This document shows, in pieces, positions 1 to 7,436 of a stretch of 55,821 nucleotides of DNA (positions are counted from its first letter, which is position 1; every line of letters begins with the position of its first letter). A program made the position numbers and the translations under genes. Source of the stretch: Pseudomonadales bacterium. GTDB taxonomy: Bacteria > Pseudomonadota > Gammaproteobacteria > Pseudomonadales > Pseudohongiellaceae. The stretch covers positions 1 through 55,821 of the forward strand of contig JALRKV010000039.1 in NCBI GenBank assembly GCA_023254735.1. The letters run 5' to 3'. The notes below the pieces were generated by a model. It did no database searches, was not told the origin of the DNA, and saw nothing but the letters and a program-made list of their open reading frames with translations.

Positions 1-97
1 AAATCCATAGACGATAAAGCATTTGGTAACATTTAAAGTAACACTTTTAAAAGAGCTGAATATTTAATCTAACAATATCAATATTTTATATTATCAA
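1..97. other. AT-rich edge of a probable integrated element
   Basis: This stretch is strikingly A+T rich and has no recognisable coding frame, unlike the GC-richer sequence that starts directly after it. It abuts the 3' end of a tRNA gene at 98-120. That arrangement is typical of the distal end of a genomic island integrated at a tRNA gene. The element itself would lie to the left of the window, so no integrase can be seen. The composition change is seen directly; the island interpretation is inference. Confidence 0.45.
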
Positions 98-120
98 TTC
101 GACTCCTGCCTCTTCCGCCA
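98..120 (+). repeat. tRNA 3'-end fragment, probable attachment site (att)
   Basis: The sequence runs from a T-loop (TTCGACT) through a T-stem strand (CCTGC), an acceptor strand (CTCTTCC), a G discriminator and CCA. The bases just before it (ttatcaa) cannot form the other T-stem strand, so this is only the 3' end of a tRNA gene. Site-specific integrases commonly duplicate exactly this part. The G discriminator suits a serine-class tRNA. The 12-bp T-stem plus acceptor is the canonical length, whereas selenocysteine tRNA normally has 13, so selC is less likely despite selA and selB nearby. Confidence 0.6.
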
Positions 121-151
121 CTTTTATCTGCCCCAATCAAGCGCTCGGCGT

Positions 152-1597
152 TTACTCCCGCGCACTCGCCGGCGCCATCTTCCACTCGTGTTCAACAACA
201 TCCGGCACCACTTTTACGCCAGTGCTGAACTTCAGCGGCTCAACCGTGCCGCTGGGGAATGCGAGCTCGACGTAGTAGGCGGTATAGCCGGTTTCGGGCG
301 GGTCGAGTTTGATTTGATAGACGCCGGGTTCTTTCTCGGTGAGCGCGGTCGAGGTGTAGGCGCGGCCGATCTGCGCTTGCATAAAGTTGCGTTCCTTCGG
401 ATTGCTTGCTTGCCACAAAAGCACCTCGAGGGGCTGATCGAGGGTGAATACGGTAATCGTTCCGTCGTCGGCGACGTCCCAGTTGTAGCGCGGCATCTGC
501 ACATTGTTCACTACGGCGTGATACCACGCATCGACGCTTTCCATGACGTCTGTATCCGCCATGCTGTGATTAGAATTGGGGACATAGCGCAGGTGTTTCT
601 CGCCGACGAGTTCATCCCAATAGAAGCGCCACGAGTCTGGAATGAAAAATTCATCGCCGGTGGAGTTAAGCAAAAACTTCGGAAGTGTGAGGCGGTCGCG
701 GTACTCGAAGGGCTCGACAATTTTCATTAGCTCGGCGAATTCGGGCGTGCCCATCCAGGCGATGTTGCCGTTAAGCACGTAGTCACTCACGGCAAGGGAA
801 TAGGCGCCATAAACGCTGAAGTGATGCTTGAAACTCTCTTCGAGATTGAGCACGTCGATCACGATCGGCATGATCGCGATTACACGGGGATCGACTGCGG
901 CGGTAGTCCATGTCGTCCAGCCGCGCTTAGAACCGCCGGCGACAACGAACTGATCGACCTTTGCTGCTGGGCTCACTTGGGTTTGCATCAGGTCGGTGAT
1001 GGTGTCCATCGCGCGTACGGCGGATTTAGTCATAGGCAGGCGCAGGGGCCACTTCTCATCGCCGGTGCGCAGATACTTATCCCAGGTGTAGGCGATGATG
1101 CCGTCTTCGCTGCGCCTGCGCCCGTCGTCGTCGGCGAATACAAGTGGCTGGCTCGGCACGCCGTAGAGAGTCGATACGACGGTGCCAGTCTGCAGTGCGC
1201 GCTTAATGTCGCTTTCGGGCGCGGCACCTCGGCGGTTCCCCTCGTTGCTGCCGCCGGTAAGGTAGAGAAAGCCGATATCGCTAGTGACGTCCTCAGGCAC
1301 GGTAATCACAAGCTCGTGCACCCACAGTGGCAGATTCACCTCGGCGCTAGTAAGCCACTGTTGGCTGACCATTTCGACGATGTAGGTCTGATAGGCTTTG
1401 CCTTGATACTCGCCAGAGACGACCTCGATGATCTCATAGCGGTAGTTGTCATCGGGCGCCTGCACGTAGCGGTCTAGCGCGGTTAGGGTAAAGCCCGCGC
1501 TCGCACCGAGGGCGGGAAGAGTAACTAAACAGAGTAGCAGTGCAAAAAGCGGGGAGGACATACTCCAAGTGCAACGGATTTTCTGTGCGAGGTTCAT
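152..1597 (-). CDS. PhoPQ-activated pathogenicity-related (PqaA-like) secreted hydrolase
   Basis: The 481-residue product begins with an N-terminal signal peptide (about residues 1-31, ending near ALGASA), so it is probably exported. The body matches the PqaA family, an alpha/beta-hydrolase-like family first noted as a PhoP/PhoQ-activated gene in Salmonella. The segment GGSKRGWT near residue 220 carries the likely nucleophilic serine. An Asp in NSTGDEFF (near 317) and a His in NSNHSMAD (near 343) fit a catalytic triad. The substrate is unknown. It is the first gene inside the att-like site at 98-120 and is transcribed toward it. Family assignment is confident; catalytic residues are assigned by eye. 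Confidence 0.82.
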   Translation of the reverse strand: MNLAQKIRCTWSMSSPLFALLLCLVTLPALGASAGFTLTALDRYVQAPDDNYRYEIIEVVSGEYQGKAYQTYIVEMVSQQWLTSAEVNLPLWVHELVITVPEDVTSDIGFLYLTGGSNEGNRRGAAPESDIKRALQTGTVVSTLYGVPSQPLVFADDDGRRRSEDGIIAYTWDKYLRTGDEKWPLRLPMTKSAVRAMDTITDLMQTQVSPAAKVDQFVVAGGSKRGWTTWTTAAVDPRVIAIMPIVIDVLNLEESFKHHFSVYGAYSLAVSDYVLNGNIAWMGTPEFAELMKIVEPFEYRDRLTLPKFLLNSTGDEFFIPDSWRFYWDELVGEKHLRYVPNSNHSMADTDVMESVDAWYHAVVNNVQMPRYNWDVADDGTITVFTLDQPLEVLLWQASNPKERNFMQAQIGRAYTSTALTEKEPGVYQIKLDPPETGYTAYYVELAFPSGTVEPLKFSTGVKVVPDVVEHEWKMAPASARE

Positions 1598-1676
1598 CAG
1601 CTTGTCTCCGCTTAAGTGAAGAAAATTACTCCGATGATTCCACGATTTTTATGGGATGTGAAGTGGTCAGAGAGGG

Positions 1677-2225
1677 CTAGCGCCGCTCTATGGCAACAGC
1701 GGCGCGTGAGCCAAAGTCAACTATCCTGCACCAAGCGCGCAGGACAGGGTGAAGCGCAGTGCCTAACGCCTGCTCAGCTTCCTGCTTGTGATGAAGCTCG
1801 TCCTCTCGGCACTCAGCGAGTAGCTCTCTGAGCGTGGGGAAAAGCCGTTCTTGGTCAAGACGTTCAATCTGCTGCAGATAGTGCTCATCAACAAACGTTT
1901 CAACGGCGGCAATGGTGGCGTAAATGGCGCGCGCACCGAACAAGCTCGGGAGCGCGCCGGTGACGAAGCCTGCTGTTCGCCAGAGAGGAAGCAGACGACT
2001 TCGCGACTTTGTCGGTATAACCGCGTTTATTTTGCGCAGGTGGCTTTGTTCTGTGCGCAGATGATGCTCAGCAAAGCGTCTGATCTCTTCATCCTTGCTA
2101 GCCCAGAGAATGCCGTGATAGATCGCGACCGCGCCAGTTTCGCCAGCCTGATCGGAGCGTAATTCGCCCAGAAGCCAGGCGGGCATCGCGTTGGCATCAA
2201 GACTGTCAGCGACTGTGTCGTTCAT
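1677..2225 (-). CDS. coq7: COQ7-type demethoxyubiquinone hydroxylase
   Basis: This 182-residue protein has the spaced carboxylate/histidine ligands of the COQ7/CLK-1 di-iron family: Glu29 in GETGA, Glu59-x-x-His62, Glu109 in VETF, and Glu143-x-x-His146. Family members hydroxylate 5-demethoxyubiquinone in the penultimate ubiquinone step at the inner membrane. The length is slightly below that of typical bacterial COQ7 proteins (about 210-220). It sits 30 bp downstream of nei on the same strand and could share its transcript. Because all ligands are kept, it is probably active. A separate UbiF-type enzyme elsewhere cannot be excluded. Confidence 0.82.
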   Translation of the reverse strand: MNDTVADSLDANAMPAWLLGELRSDQAGETGAVAIYHGILWASKDEEIRRFAEHHLRTEQSHLRKINAVIPTKSRSRLLPLWRTAGFVTGALPSLFGARAIYATIAAVETFVDEHYLQQIERLDQERLFPTLRELLAECREDELHHKQEAEQALGTALHPVLRAWCRIVDFGSRAAVAIERR

Positions 2226-2255
2226 GGTTTCTCAATCCTATGCTGAGAAGCTTTA

Positions 2256-3074
2256 TTAATACTGACAGAGCGGACACCAATAAAGTCGGCGCGACGAAAT
2301 CGCCTCCTTTAAAATGGTTTCGCCGCAGGTATGGCAGGCTTGATTCTCTCGCGAGAACACAGCGTGGCGATACTGTCCCCGACGAAGCCCCTGCCGTTTA
2401 AGTTTCTCAACTAGCGAAAGCGCGTTGGTGATACCACCTGTCGTGTAAGCTTGCTGGCTAATTTTGAGCGTGCTTCGAGCGAGATCGTTTAGTTGTTTTT
2501 TCTCAAGATCGCAGGGGCGCGCCCGCGGATTAATGTTGGCATCAAAAAGAATCTCCGAGCGCAAATAATTTCCGACCCCTGCGAGAAACGCTTGGTCTAA
2601 ATAGAGTATGCCGACCGAGCGTTTCCTAAACTTAGCCGATGCAAGCCGCGCTGCGATTTCCCGCCATGTAAGGGAAGGGGACAGAATATCTGGGCCTATT
2701 CTTGAGAGGAAAGGATGCTGAGCAATGCCGTCTGCATCCAATACATCAATGTCTGAGGCAGAGTACAGCAGTGCGCTGTGCGTAGCTGTGTGAAGAGCGA
2801 GCCTGAGAGAGCGATTCGTCGCGGGGGATTTACCTTGCTTTACGACATACCAGCGGCCGTAGAGCTGATTGTGCGAGTAGATGCTAAGGCCGTTATCAAA
2901 ATGGGTGAGAAGCGCTTTGCCACGCGTTTCGAGGTTGATGACCTCTCTCGACTGCAGCTCCGCTTCGAAGGGCTTTAAATGCGCAAACGCAAATTCGATG
3001 CGATCGATCGCCTTGCCTTCGAGCACTTTCGCTATTTTGTCTGCTGCGCGACGTATTTCGGGACCTTCAGGCAT
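2256..3074 (-). CDS. nei: endonuclease VIII-like DNA glycosylase (Nei)
   Basis: The 272-residue product belongs to the Fpg/Nei base-excision family, which removes oxidised pyrimidines and then cleaves the strand by beta/delta elimination. It starts with PEGPE, where the Pro and Glu exposed after Met removal are catalytic. It ends in a zinc finger (C-x2-C, about 16 residues, C-x2-C) that contacts DNA. The helix-two-turn-helix region includes FLAGVGNYLRSEI. The length and the YGRWYV/TRGKALL segments suit Nei better than MutM. It precedes coq7 on the same strand and diverges from the stress protein at 3244. Confidence in Nei over MutM is moderately high. Confidence 0.85.
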   Translation of the reverse strand: MPEGPEIRRAADKIAKVLEGKAIDRIEFAFAHLKPFEAELQSREVINLETRGKALLTHFDNGLSIYSHNQLYGRWYVVKQGKSPATNRSLRLALHTATHSALLYSASDIDVLDADGIAQHPFLSRIGPDILSPSLTWREIAARLASAKFRKRSVGILYLDQAFLAGVGNYLRSEILFDANINPRARPCDLEKKQLNDLARSTLKISQQAYTTGGITNALSLVEKLKRQGLRRGQYRHAVFSRENQACHTCGETILKEAISSRRLYWCPLCQY

Positions 3075-3164
3075 GGTGTCTCTGCTTTTGTGGGGTGTCC
3101 TTGAAAAACGCCCAACGACTCTGACTAGATTGCAATGCAGCTCGATTGTTTATCGAAGTCATGC

Positions 3165-3207
3165 TTGATACCGATCAATTTGATCGTCTCCCAACCCTCC
3201 ATACTCT
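3165..3207 (+). promoter_or_regulatory. FNR/ANR-type box with class II promoter geometry
   Basis: A perfect FNR consensus, TTGAT-N4-ATCAA, lies at 3165-3178. A weak -10 candidate (TACTCT) lies at 3202-3207, which would start transcription near 3213-3214. That puts the box centre about 42 bases upstream, the spacing used by FNR-family activators at class II promoters. The downstream gene is a tandem universal stress protein, and ANR-dependent usp genes are known in Pseudomonas. The box is seen directly; the start site is inferred. Confidence 0.65.
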
Positions 3208-3243
3208 AGTTGAAGCAAACCAGACGTTGCTAAGGAGGCTCGC

Positions 3244-4122
3244 ATGTTCGAATCCAACATGATCACCGTTGTTATTGATCCCGAAGTCGACAACAAGGCC
3301 GTTGTGAGTAAAGCTATCGCAGTCGCGCTCGTTAGCCGTGCGAAGCTCGAGTTTGTCTATTCGGAGTATGTTCACTATCTAGAAGATGGGTATTTTTACG
3401 ACCCAGTTGTCGCCAAAACCCTGCGTGAAGAGCATAGTGAAGTTAATGCGAGGAAAGCCGAAGAATTAGCCCAGCTCGCGCGAGATGCGGGCCTTAGTGT
3501 CAATGTGGTCGCACTTTGGGGAAGCCCCGCGCATCGGTCTATTATCGAACGCATCATCGCTAGACAGCCTTCGCTCGTCATTAAGAGCACCTCACATCAC
3601 AATCGCATCACGCGTATTTTCCTCGCGAATGAAGACTGGGAGCTTGTAAGGCATTGCCCAGTGCCATTACTTTTGACCAAAGGACTGCCTTGGTCCGAGC
3701 CGCCCAGTTTTATCGCGGCCGTTGACCCCGACCACCTGCGAGACAAGCCCGAGAGTCTCGATAAAAAACTCGTGGCGCACGCATTAGAGCTGTCCGATCG
3801 ATTCAGCGGTTCGGCTCATCTATACCACTACGATTGGATTCCGCCACTGTCTGGCCTCTACCCCCTGCGGATCGATGCTGCGGGCGAATCAGCGAAACTC
3901 ATCGCGATGGGTGAGGAAAACGGTATACCCGCCTCGCAGTGTCACTGGACCGATGTCGTCATTAATGACTCTCTGCCCGCACTCGTAGAAGAGATCGATG
4001 CGGCGGTCGTGGTCATGGGTGCTATTTCTCGTTCCGCAATCGACAGAGTTTTTGTGGGTAGCACGGCCGAACGGCTCCTCGATGAACTCGTGTGCGATGT
4101 CTTAGTCGTGAAGCCGGATTAG
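3244..4122 (+). CDS. tandem universal stress protein (UspE-like)
   Basis: This 292-residue cytoplasmic protein contains two UspA folds in tandem, at about residues 1-145 and 150-292. The second keeps the nucleotide-binding signature near its C-terminus (GAIS...VFVGSTAE). The first domain lacks the glycine pattern, as is common in UspE-type proteins. The start is well supported by AAGGAGG at 3232-3238, five bases before ATG. The FNR-type box upstream suggests induction when oxygen is low, a setting where tandem Usp proteins help survival in other gammaproteobacteria. The biochemical role of such proteins is poorly defined. It overlaps the convergent MFS gene by 4 bp. Confidence 0.85.
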   Translation: MFESNMITVVIDPEVDNKAVVSKAIAVALVSRAKLEFVYSEYVHYLEDGYFYDPVVAKTLREEHSEVNARKAEELAQLARDAGLSVNVVALWGSPAHRSIIERIIARQPSLVIKSTSHHNRITRIFLANEDWELVRHCPVPLLLTKGLPWSEPPSFIAAVDPDHLRDKPESLDKKLVAHALELSDRFSGSAHLYHYDWIPPLSGLYPLRIDAAGESAKLIAMGEENGIPASQCHWTDVVINDSLPALVEEIDAAVVVMGAISRSAIDRVFVGSTAERLLDELVCDVLVVKPD

Positions 4123-5351
4123 GTGGTTGAGACTGCGCCCAAATTGGCCTCATAGCTCTGCTCTTTGATGGGCCAATGCAGCAGAGCGGCGAGAAGACCG
4201 AGCGCCGCGCCTGAAAGCCAGATGCCATCGTAGTGACCGGTAGTCTCGTAGAGATAGCCGCCGAGCCAGACTCCGCTGAAGCTGCCTAGTTGATGGCTAA
4301 GAAACACGAGTCCGTAGAGATAGGGCATGTTTCTTACGCCGAAAAACTGTGCGACCAATCCGGAAGTTGGAGGTATTGTGGAAAGCCATAAAAAGCCCAT
4401 CGCGGCACTGAAACCTAACACGCTGAGAAGCGATGGCGGCAGCAAAAGAAAGAGGAGAATCGCAATCGCGCGGGTAAGATAAATAGCCGAGAGCATCCTG
4501 TGTTTGGGGCGTTTGCCACTCGCTACCCCCGAATAATAGGCGCCGAAAATATTGCATAAGCCTATTGTACCGATGCTCCAGGCGCCGACCTGCGGGCTAA
4601 AGCCAAGGTCTACGACATAGCCAGGCATGTGGACTGTGATGAAGGCGAGATGGTAGCCACACACATAAAAGCCGATAAGCAGTAGAAGATAAGAGCGGAC
4701 AGACAGTGCCTTGCGCGTAAGCTGCCAAAGCCCTATCGCGGGCGTGCCTTCAGCGCTTTCGCCGGCTTCGTTGCCATAGCGGGCGAGGGGGATAACGAAC
4801 ACCGCCATGCCAAAGCCTAGGAAGCCCATCAGCTGCAGCGCGCCCAGCCACCCGAGCCAGTCGATGAATACCTGCGCCGCCGGTACGATCAAAAACTGTC
4901 CCACGCTGCCGGCAGCGGTGCCAATACCCAACGCCCAACCTTGTTTCTCGGCAGGTACAGCGCGAGCGATTGCGGGCAAAACAATACCGAAGGAGGTGCC
5001 GGCGATACCAGCGCCTACAATCACGCCGGCCGTTAGATTGGCGCTTAGTGCGGTGGTGCTGCTCGCCATGCCTAGTGTGCCTAGCCCATAGAGGGCAATA
5101 CCGCCGAGCAAGACCTTGGTTGTGCCAAATCGGTTGACGAAGCCTCCGGCAATGACTGCGCTTAATCCCCACGATAGATTCTGAATTGCGAGTGCCAGCG
5201 CGAGGACATCGCGCCCCCAGCCATTCGCCTCGCTCATGGGTTGAAGAAACAGGCCAAATCCCGAGCGCAGGCCAAAGGAAAGCATGAGGAGAAGGCAGGC
5301 ACTGATCAGCACAGGCATATAGCGGGTTGAGTTTTGGGTGATCTGATTCAT
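4119..5351 (-). CDS. MFS transporter (OFA/monocarboxylate-like)
   Basis: The 410-residue product has about twelve hydrophobic segments and the general build of the major facilitator superfamily. The N-terminal pattern (FGLRSGFGLFLQPMSEANGW, then a membrane segment followed by a GGFVNRFGTTKV loop) resembles the oxalate/formate and monocarboxylate subgroup. The substrate cannot be told from sequence. The gene converges on and overlaps the stress protein gene by 4 bp. About 270 bp of non-coding sequence separates it from the divergent ferredoxin gene, so the two may share a control region. The assignment to MFS is firm; the subgroup is tentative. Confidence 0.75.
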   Translation of the reverse strand: MNQITQNSTRYMPVLISACLLLMLSFGLRSGFGLFLQPMSEANGWGRDVLALALAIQNLSWGLSAVIAGGFVNRFGTTKVLLGGIALYGLGTLGMASSTTALSANLTAGVIVGAGIAGTSFGIVLPAIARAVPAEKQGWALGIGTAAGSVGQFLIVPAAQVFIDWLGWLGALQLMGFLGFGMAVFVIPLARYGNEAGESAEGTPAIGLWQLTRKALSVRSYLLLLIGFYVCGYHLAFITVHMPGYVVDLGFSPQVGAWSIGTIGLCNIFGAYYSGVASGKRPKHRMLSAIYLTRAIAILLFLLLPPSLLSVLGFSAAMGFLWLSTIPPTSGLVAQFFGVRNMPYLYGLVFLSHQLGSFSGVWLGGYLYETTGHYDGIWLSGAALGLLAALLHWPIKEQSYEANLGAVSTT

Positions 5352-5449
5352 CAGCTGACTGCCTAGTTTCTAAATTGAGAGTGTAAAATTAGGAAAGAAG
5401 AGTAACTGTTTTTTTGAAAATGACGAACTTTCTTCGAATGCGTGACGTA

Positions 5450-5463
5450 ACGATTTTTATCGT
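5450..5463. promoter_or_regulatory. inverted repeat in the MFS/ferredoxin divergent region
   Basis: ACGAT-TTTT-ATCGT forms a perfect 5-bp inverted repeat in the 270-bp region between the divergent MFS transporter and ferredoxin genes. It could be an operator for either gene. No known regulator motif was recognised, and a short AT-centred repeat can arise by chance. The rest of 5352-5621 shows no coding frame or RNA that I recognise. Confidence 0.25.
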
Positions 5464-5621
5464 ACGAAAATCTTGGTAAGGTGGCGGCCGCTGATATTTA
5501 GGTGTGTCAACTCGCCAACGTTGGGCAGCGTGAAAAGCTGAAGGGCTACCGCCAGTAATAGGCATCAGACGCATTGGGCAACAAAATTAGACGAGTCAGT
5601 AACTTAGTAGGAACTGTTCAG

Positions 5622-5942
5622 ATGGTAAAGGTTTTATTCAAGGATCATACGGGAAGCGAACAATCTGTTGAGGCGGCCGCTGGGGTCTCAGTTATGCAGG
5701 CCGCGGTCACTAACGGCGTGCCGGGAATCGACGCAGACTGCGGTGGCTCTTGCTCTTGTGCGACCTGCCACGTGTACGTCGACGAGGCGTGGGTCGGGAA
5801 GTTGGCAGCAATGGATGCCAATGAAGATGCCATGCTCGGCCTGAGTAGCGATCGCCGCGAGAACTCGCGCCTTTGCTGCCAGATTACCCTGAGTGCGGAG
5901 CTTGATGGACTGACGGTTACCACGCCGGAATTTCAATTCTAA
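5622..5942 (+). CDS. [2Fe-2S] ferredoxin, adrenodoxin/putidaredoxin type
   Basis: The 106-residue protein has the adrenodoxin-type cluster motif: Cys40, Cys46, Cys49 and Cys86 (C-x5-C-x2-C-x36-C). An extra Cys44 and Cys85 sit next to the ligands. Such ferredoxins pass single electrons from a flavin reductase to a bacterial P450. I chose ATG at 5622 because AGTAGGAA precedes it by about eight bases; the longer open frame begins only with TTG at 5574 and has no good ribosome site. The P450 gene lies 141 bp downstream on the same strand, making it the likely redox partner. No ferredoxin reductase gene is seen in this window. Confidence 0.88.
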   Translation: MVKVLFKDHTGSEQSVEAAAGVSVMQAAVTNGVPGIDADCGGSCSCATCHVYVDEAWVGKLAAMDANEDAMLGLSSDRRENSRLCCQITLSAELDGLTVTTPEFQF

Positions 5943-6083
5943 ATCGTCGCCTCAAGCCGAGGTTAATTCGCAATATTGTTTTGGCAGGCAACACTACCCG
6001 AAAAAATGAGACGAATTGGCCTGCCCATCGAATGTGGAACCGAGAAACTTTAGAGAGAACTTAAAGAATTTAGAGAGACTATT

Positions 6084-7367
6084 ATGAGTGATACTCCAGC
6101 AACCCCTGAGCTCGACCGCCGCCCCGAAAGCAAGTGGAGCATGGTAGGCAAAGACCCTTACGCTATGCCTATAGAAAAAATCGATCTGGCGCATCCCGGT
6201 ATCTGGAAAGAAAACGAATTTTTGCCTTTTCTCAAGCGGTTGCGCGAGGAGGCGCCTGTGCATTACTGCGCGGAATCGGCGACCGGCCCTTACTGGTCTG
6301 TGATGAAGTACAAAGATATTATGGAGGTTGATACGTCACCCCATATTTACTCGTCCGAGCCTACGATAGGCATTGTCGATGCGTTCGAAGAGTTCACAGT
6401 GCCCTCGTTTATTTCGATGGATCCCCCCAAGCATGATGAGCAGCGTCGGGTGGTGCAGGGTGTTGTGGCGCCGTCAAACCTAAAAAATCTCGAAGGATTG
6501 ATTCGCAGCCGTGCCGCGGCGATTCTCGACGGTTTGCCCATAGGCGAGGAGTTCGACTGGGTCGAGCGCGTCTCAATCGAACTGACGACGCAGATGCTTG
6601 CCACGCTGTTTGACTTCCCGTTCGAAGACCGTCATAAGCTGACTTTCTGGTCAGATGCGGCAACTGCGATTCCTGGCGGCGGCATCGTTAACAGTAATGA
6701 GGAGCGCTGGGAGGCGATGCAAGACTGCCTCGCGACGTTTACGCGCCTCTGGAACGAGCGGGTCAATGCGGAGCCAGGTAACGACCTAATTTCCATGCTC
6801 TCGCATGGTGAGGCCACAAAGAATATGCCGCCAATGGAGTATCTGGGCAATATCCTGCTGCTCATCGTTGGCGGCAACGACACCACGCGTAATTCGATTA
6901 GCGGCGGTGTGCTGGCGTTGAACCAGTTTCCCGAAGAGTACGACAAGCTTCGCGCTGACCGCTCATTGATTCCGAATATGGTGTCGGAAATCATCCGCTG
7001 GCAAACCCCACTCGCTTATATGCGGCGCACGGCGAAAGTTGATACCGAGCTTAACGGGCAGAAAATTAAAAAGGGTGAAAAAGTGATCATGTGGTATGCG
7101 TCGGGCAATCAAGATGACGAAGTCATTGAGAATCCAGAGCGCCTGATCATTGACCGCCCCAATGCGCGGCAGCACCTCTCCTTTGGTTTCGGGCTACACC
7201 GCTGTATGGGGAATCGCCTCGCCGAAATGCAGCTGCGTATCGTTTGGGAAGAGATTATGGACCGTTTCGAACATATCGAAGTGGTTGGAGAGCCCGAGCG
7301 CATCTACTCTAGCTTCGTGAAGGGGTACTCTAAACTGCCCGTAATCTTGCACCCCAAAACGGCGTAG
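6084..7367 (+). CDS. cytochrome P450, CYP153 family (probable alkane/fatty-acid omega-hydroxylase)
   Basis: This soluble 427-residue P450 has the I-helix oxygen-activation motif GGNDTTRNS, the ExxR pair in the K helix (SEIIRW) and the heme-ligand loop FGFGLHRCMGNRLAE with Cys374. The wording around these motifs and DPPKHDEQRR matches CYP153, whose members hydroxylate medium-chain alkanes and related chains at the terminal carbon using ferredoxin. A ferredoxin gene precedes it, as in many CYP153 operons. The ferredoxin reductase that often completes such operons is absent here. A stem-loop with a T-run follows the stop codon. The family call is by eye; the actual substrate is inferred. Confidence 0.82.
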   Translation: MSDTPATPELDRRPESKWSMVGKDPYAMPIEKIDLAHPGIWKENEFLPFLKRLREEAPVHYCAESATGPYWSVMKYKDIMEVDTSPHIYSSEPTIGIVDAFEEFTVPSFISMDPPKHDEQRRVVQGVVAPSNLKNLEGLIRSRAAAILDGLPIGEEFDWVERVSIELTTQMLATLFDFPFEDRHKLTFWSDAATAIPGGGIVNSNEERWEAMQDCLATFTRLWNERVNAEPGNDLISMLSHGEATKNMPPMEYLGNILLLIVGGNDTTRNSISGGVLALNQFPEEYDKLRADRSLIPNMVSEIIRWQTPLAYMRRTAKVDTELNGQKIKKGEKVIMWYASGNQDDEVIENPERLIIDRPNARQHLSFGFGLHRCMGNRLAEMQLRIVWEEIMDRFEHIEVVGEPERIYSSFVKGYSKLPVILHPKTA

Positions 7368-7380
7368 TTCTAGGCTTTGG

Positions 7381-7406
7381 AAAACGGCGAGTCGATGACT
7401 CGTTTT
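7381..7406. terminator. intrinsic terminator after the P450 gene
   Basis: A perfect stem CGAGTC-GAT-GACTCG at 7388-7402 is followed by TTTT and preceded by AAAAC, so it can end transcription in either direction. It lies between the convergent P450 and selB genes and probably serves both. A second hairpin (TGACCGC-TAC-GCGGTCA) overlaps the selB stop codon but has no T-run. Confidence 0.7.
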
Positions 7407-7436
7407 AATTCGGAACATGGATTCGGTAGGTGACCG

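Noticed and set aside
98..120. Calling the tRNA fragment selC because selA and selB are nearby
   Set aside because: The T-stem plus acceptor adds up to 12 bp, whereas bacterial tRNA(Sec) normally has 13. The type of tRNA is left open.
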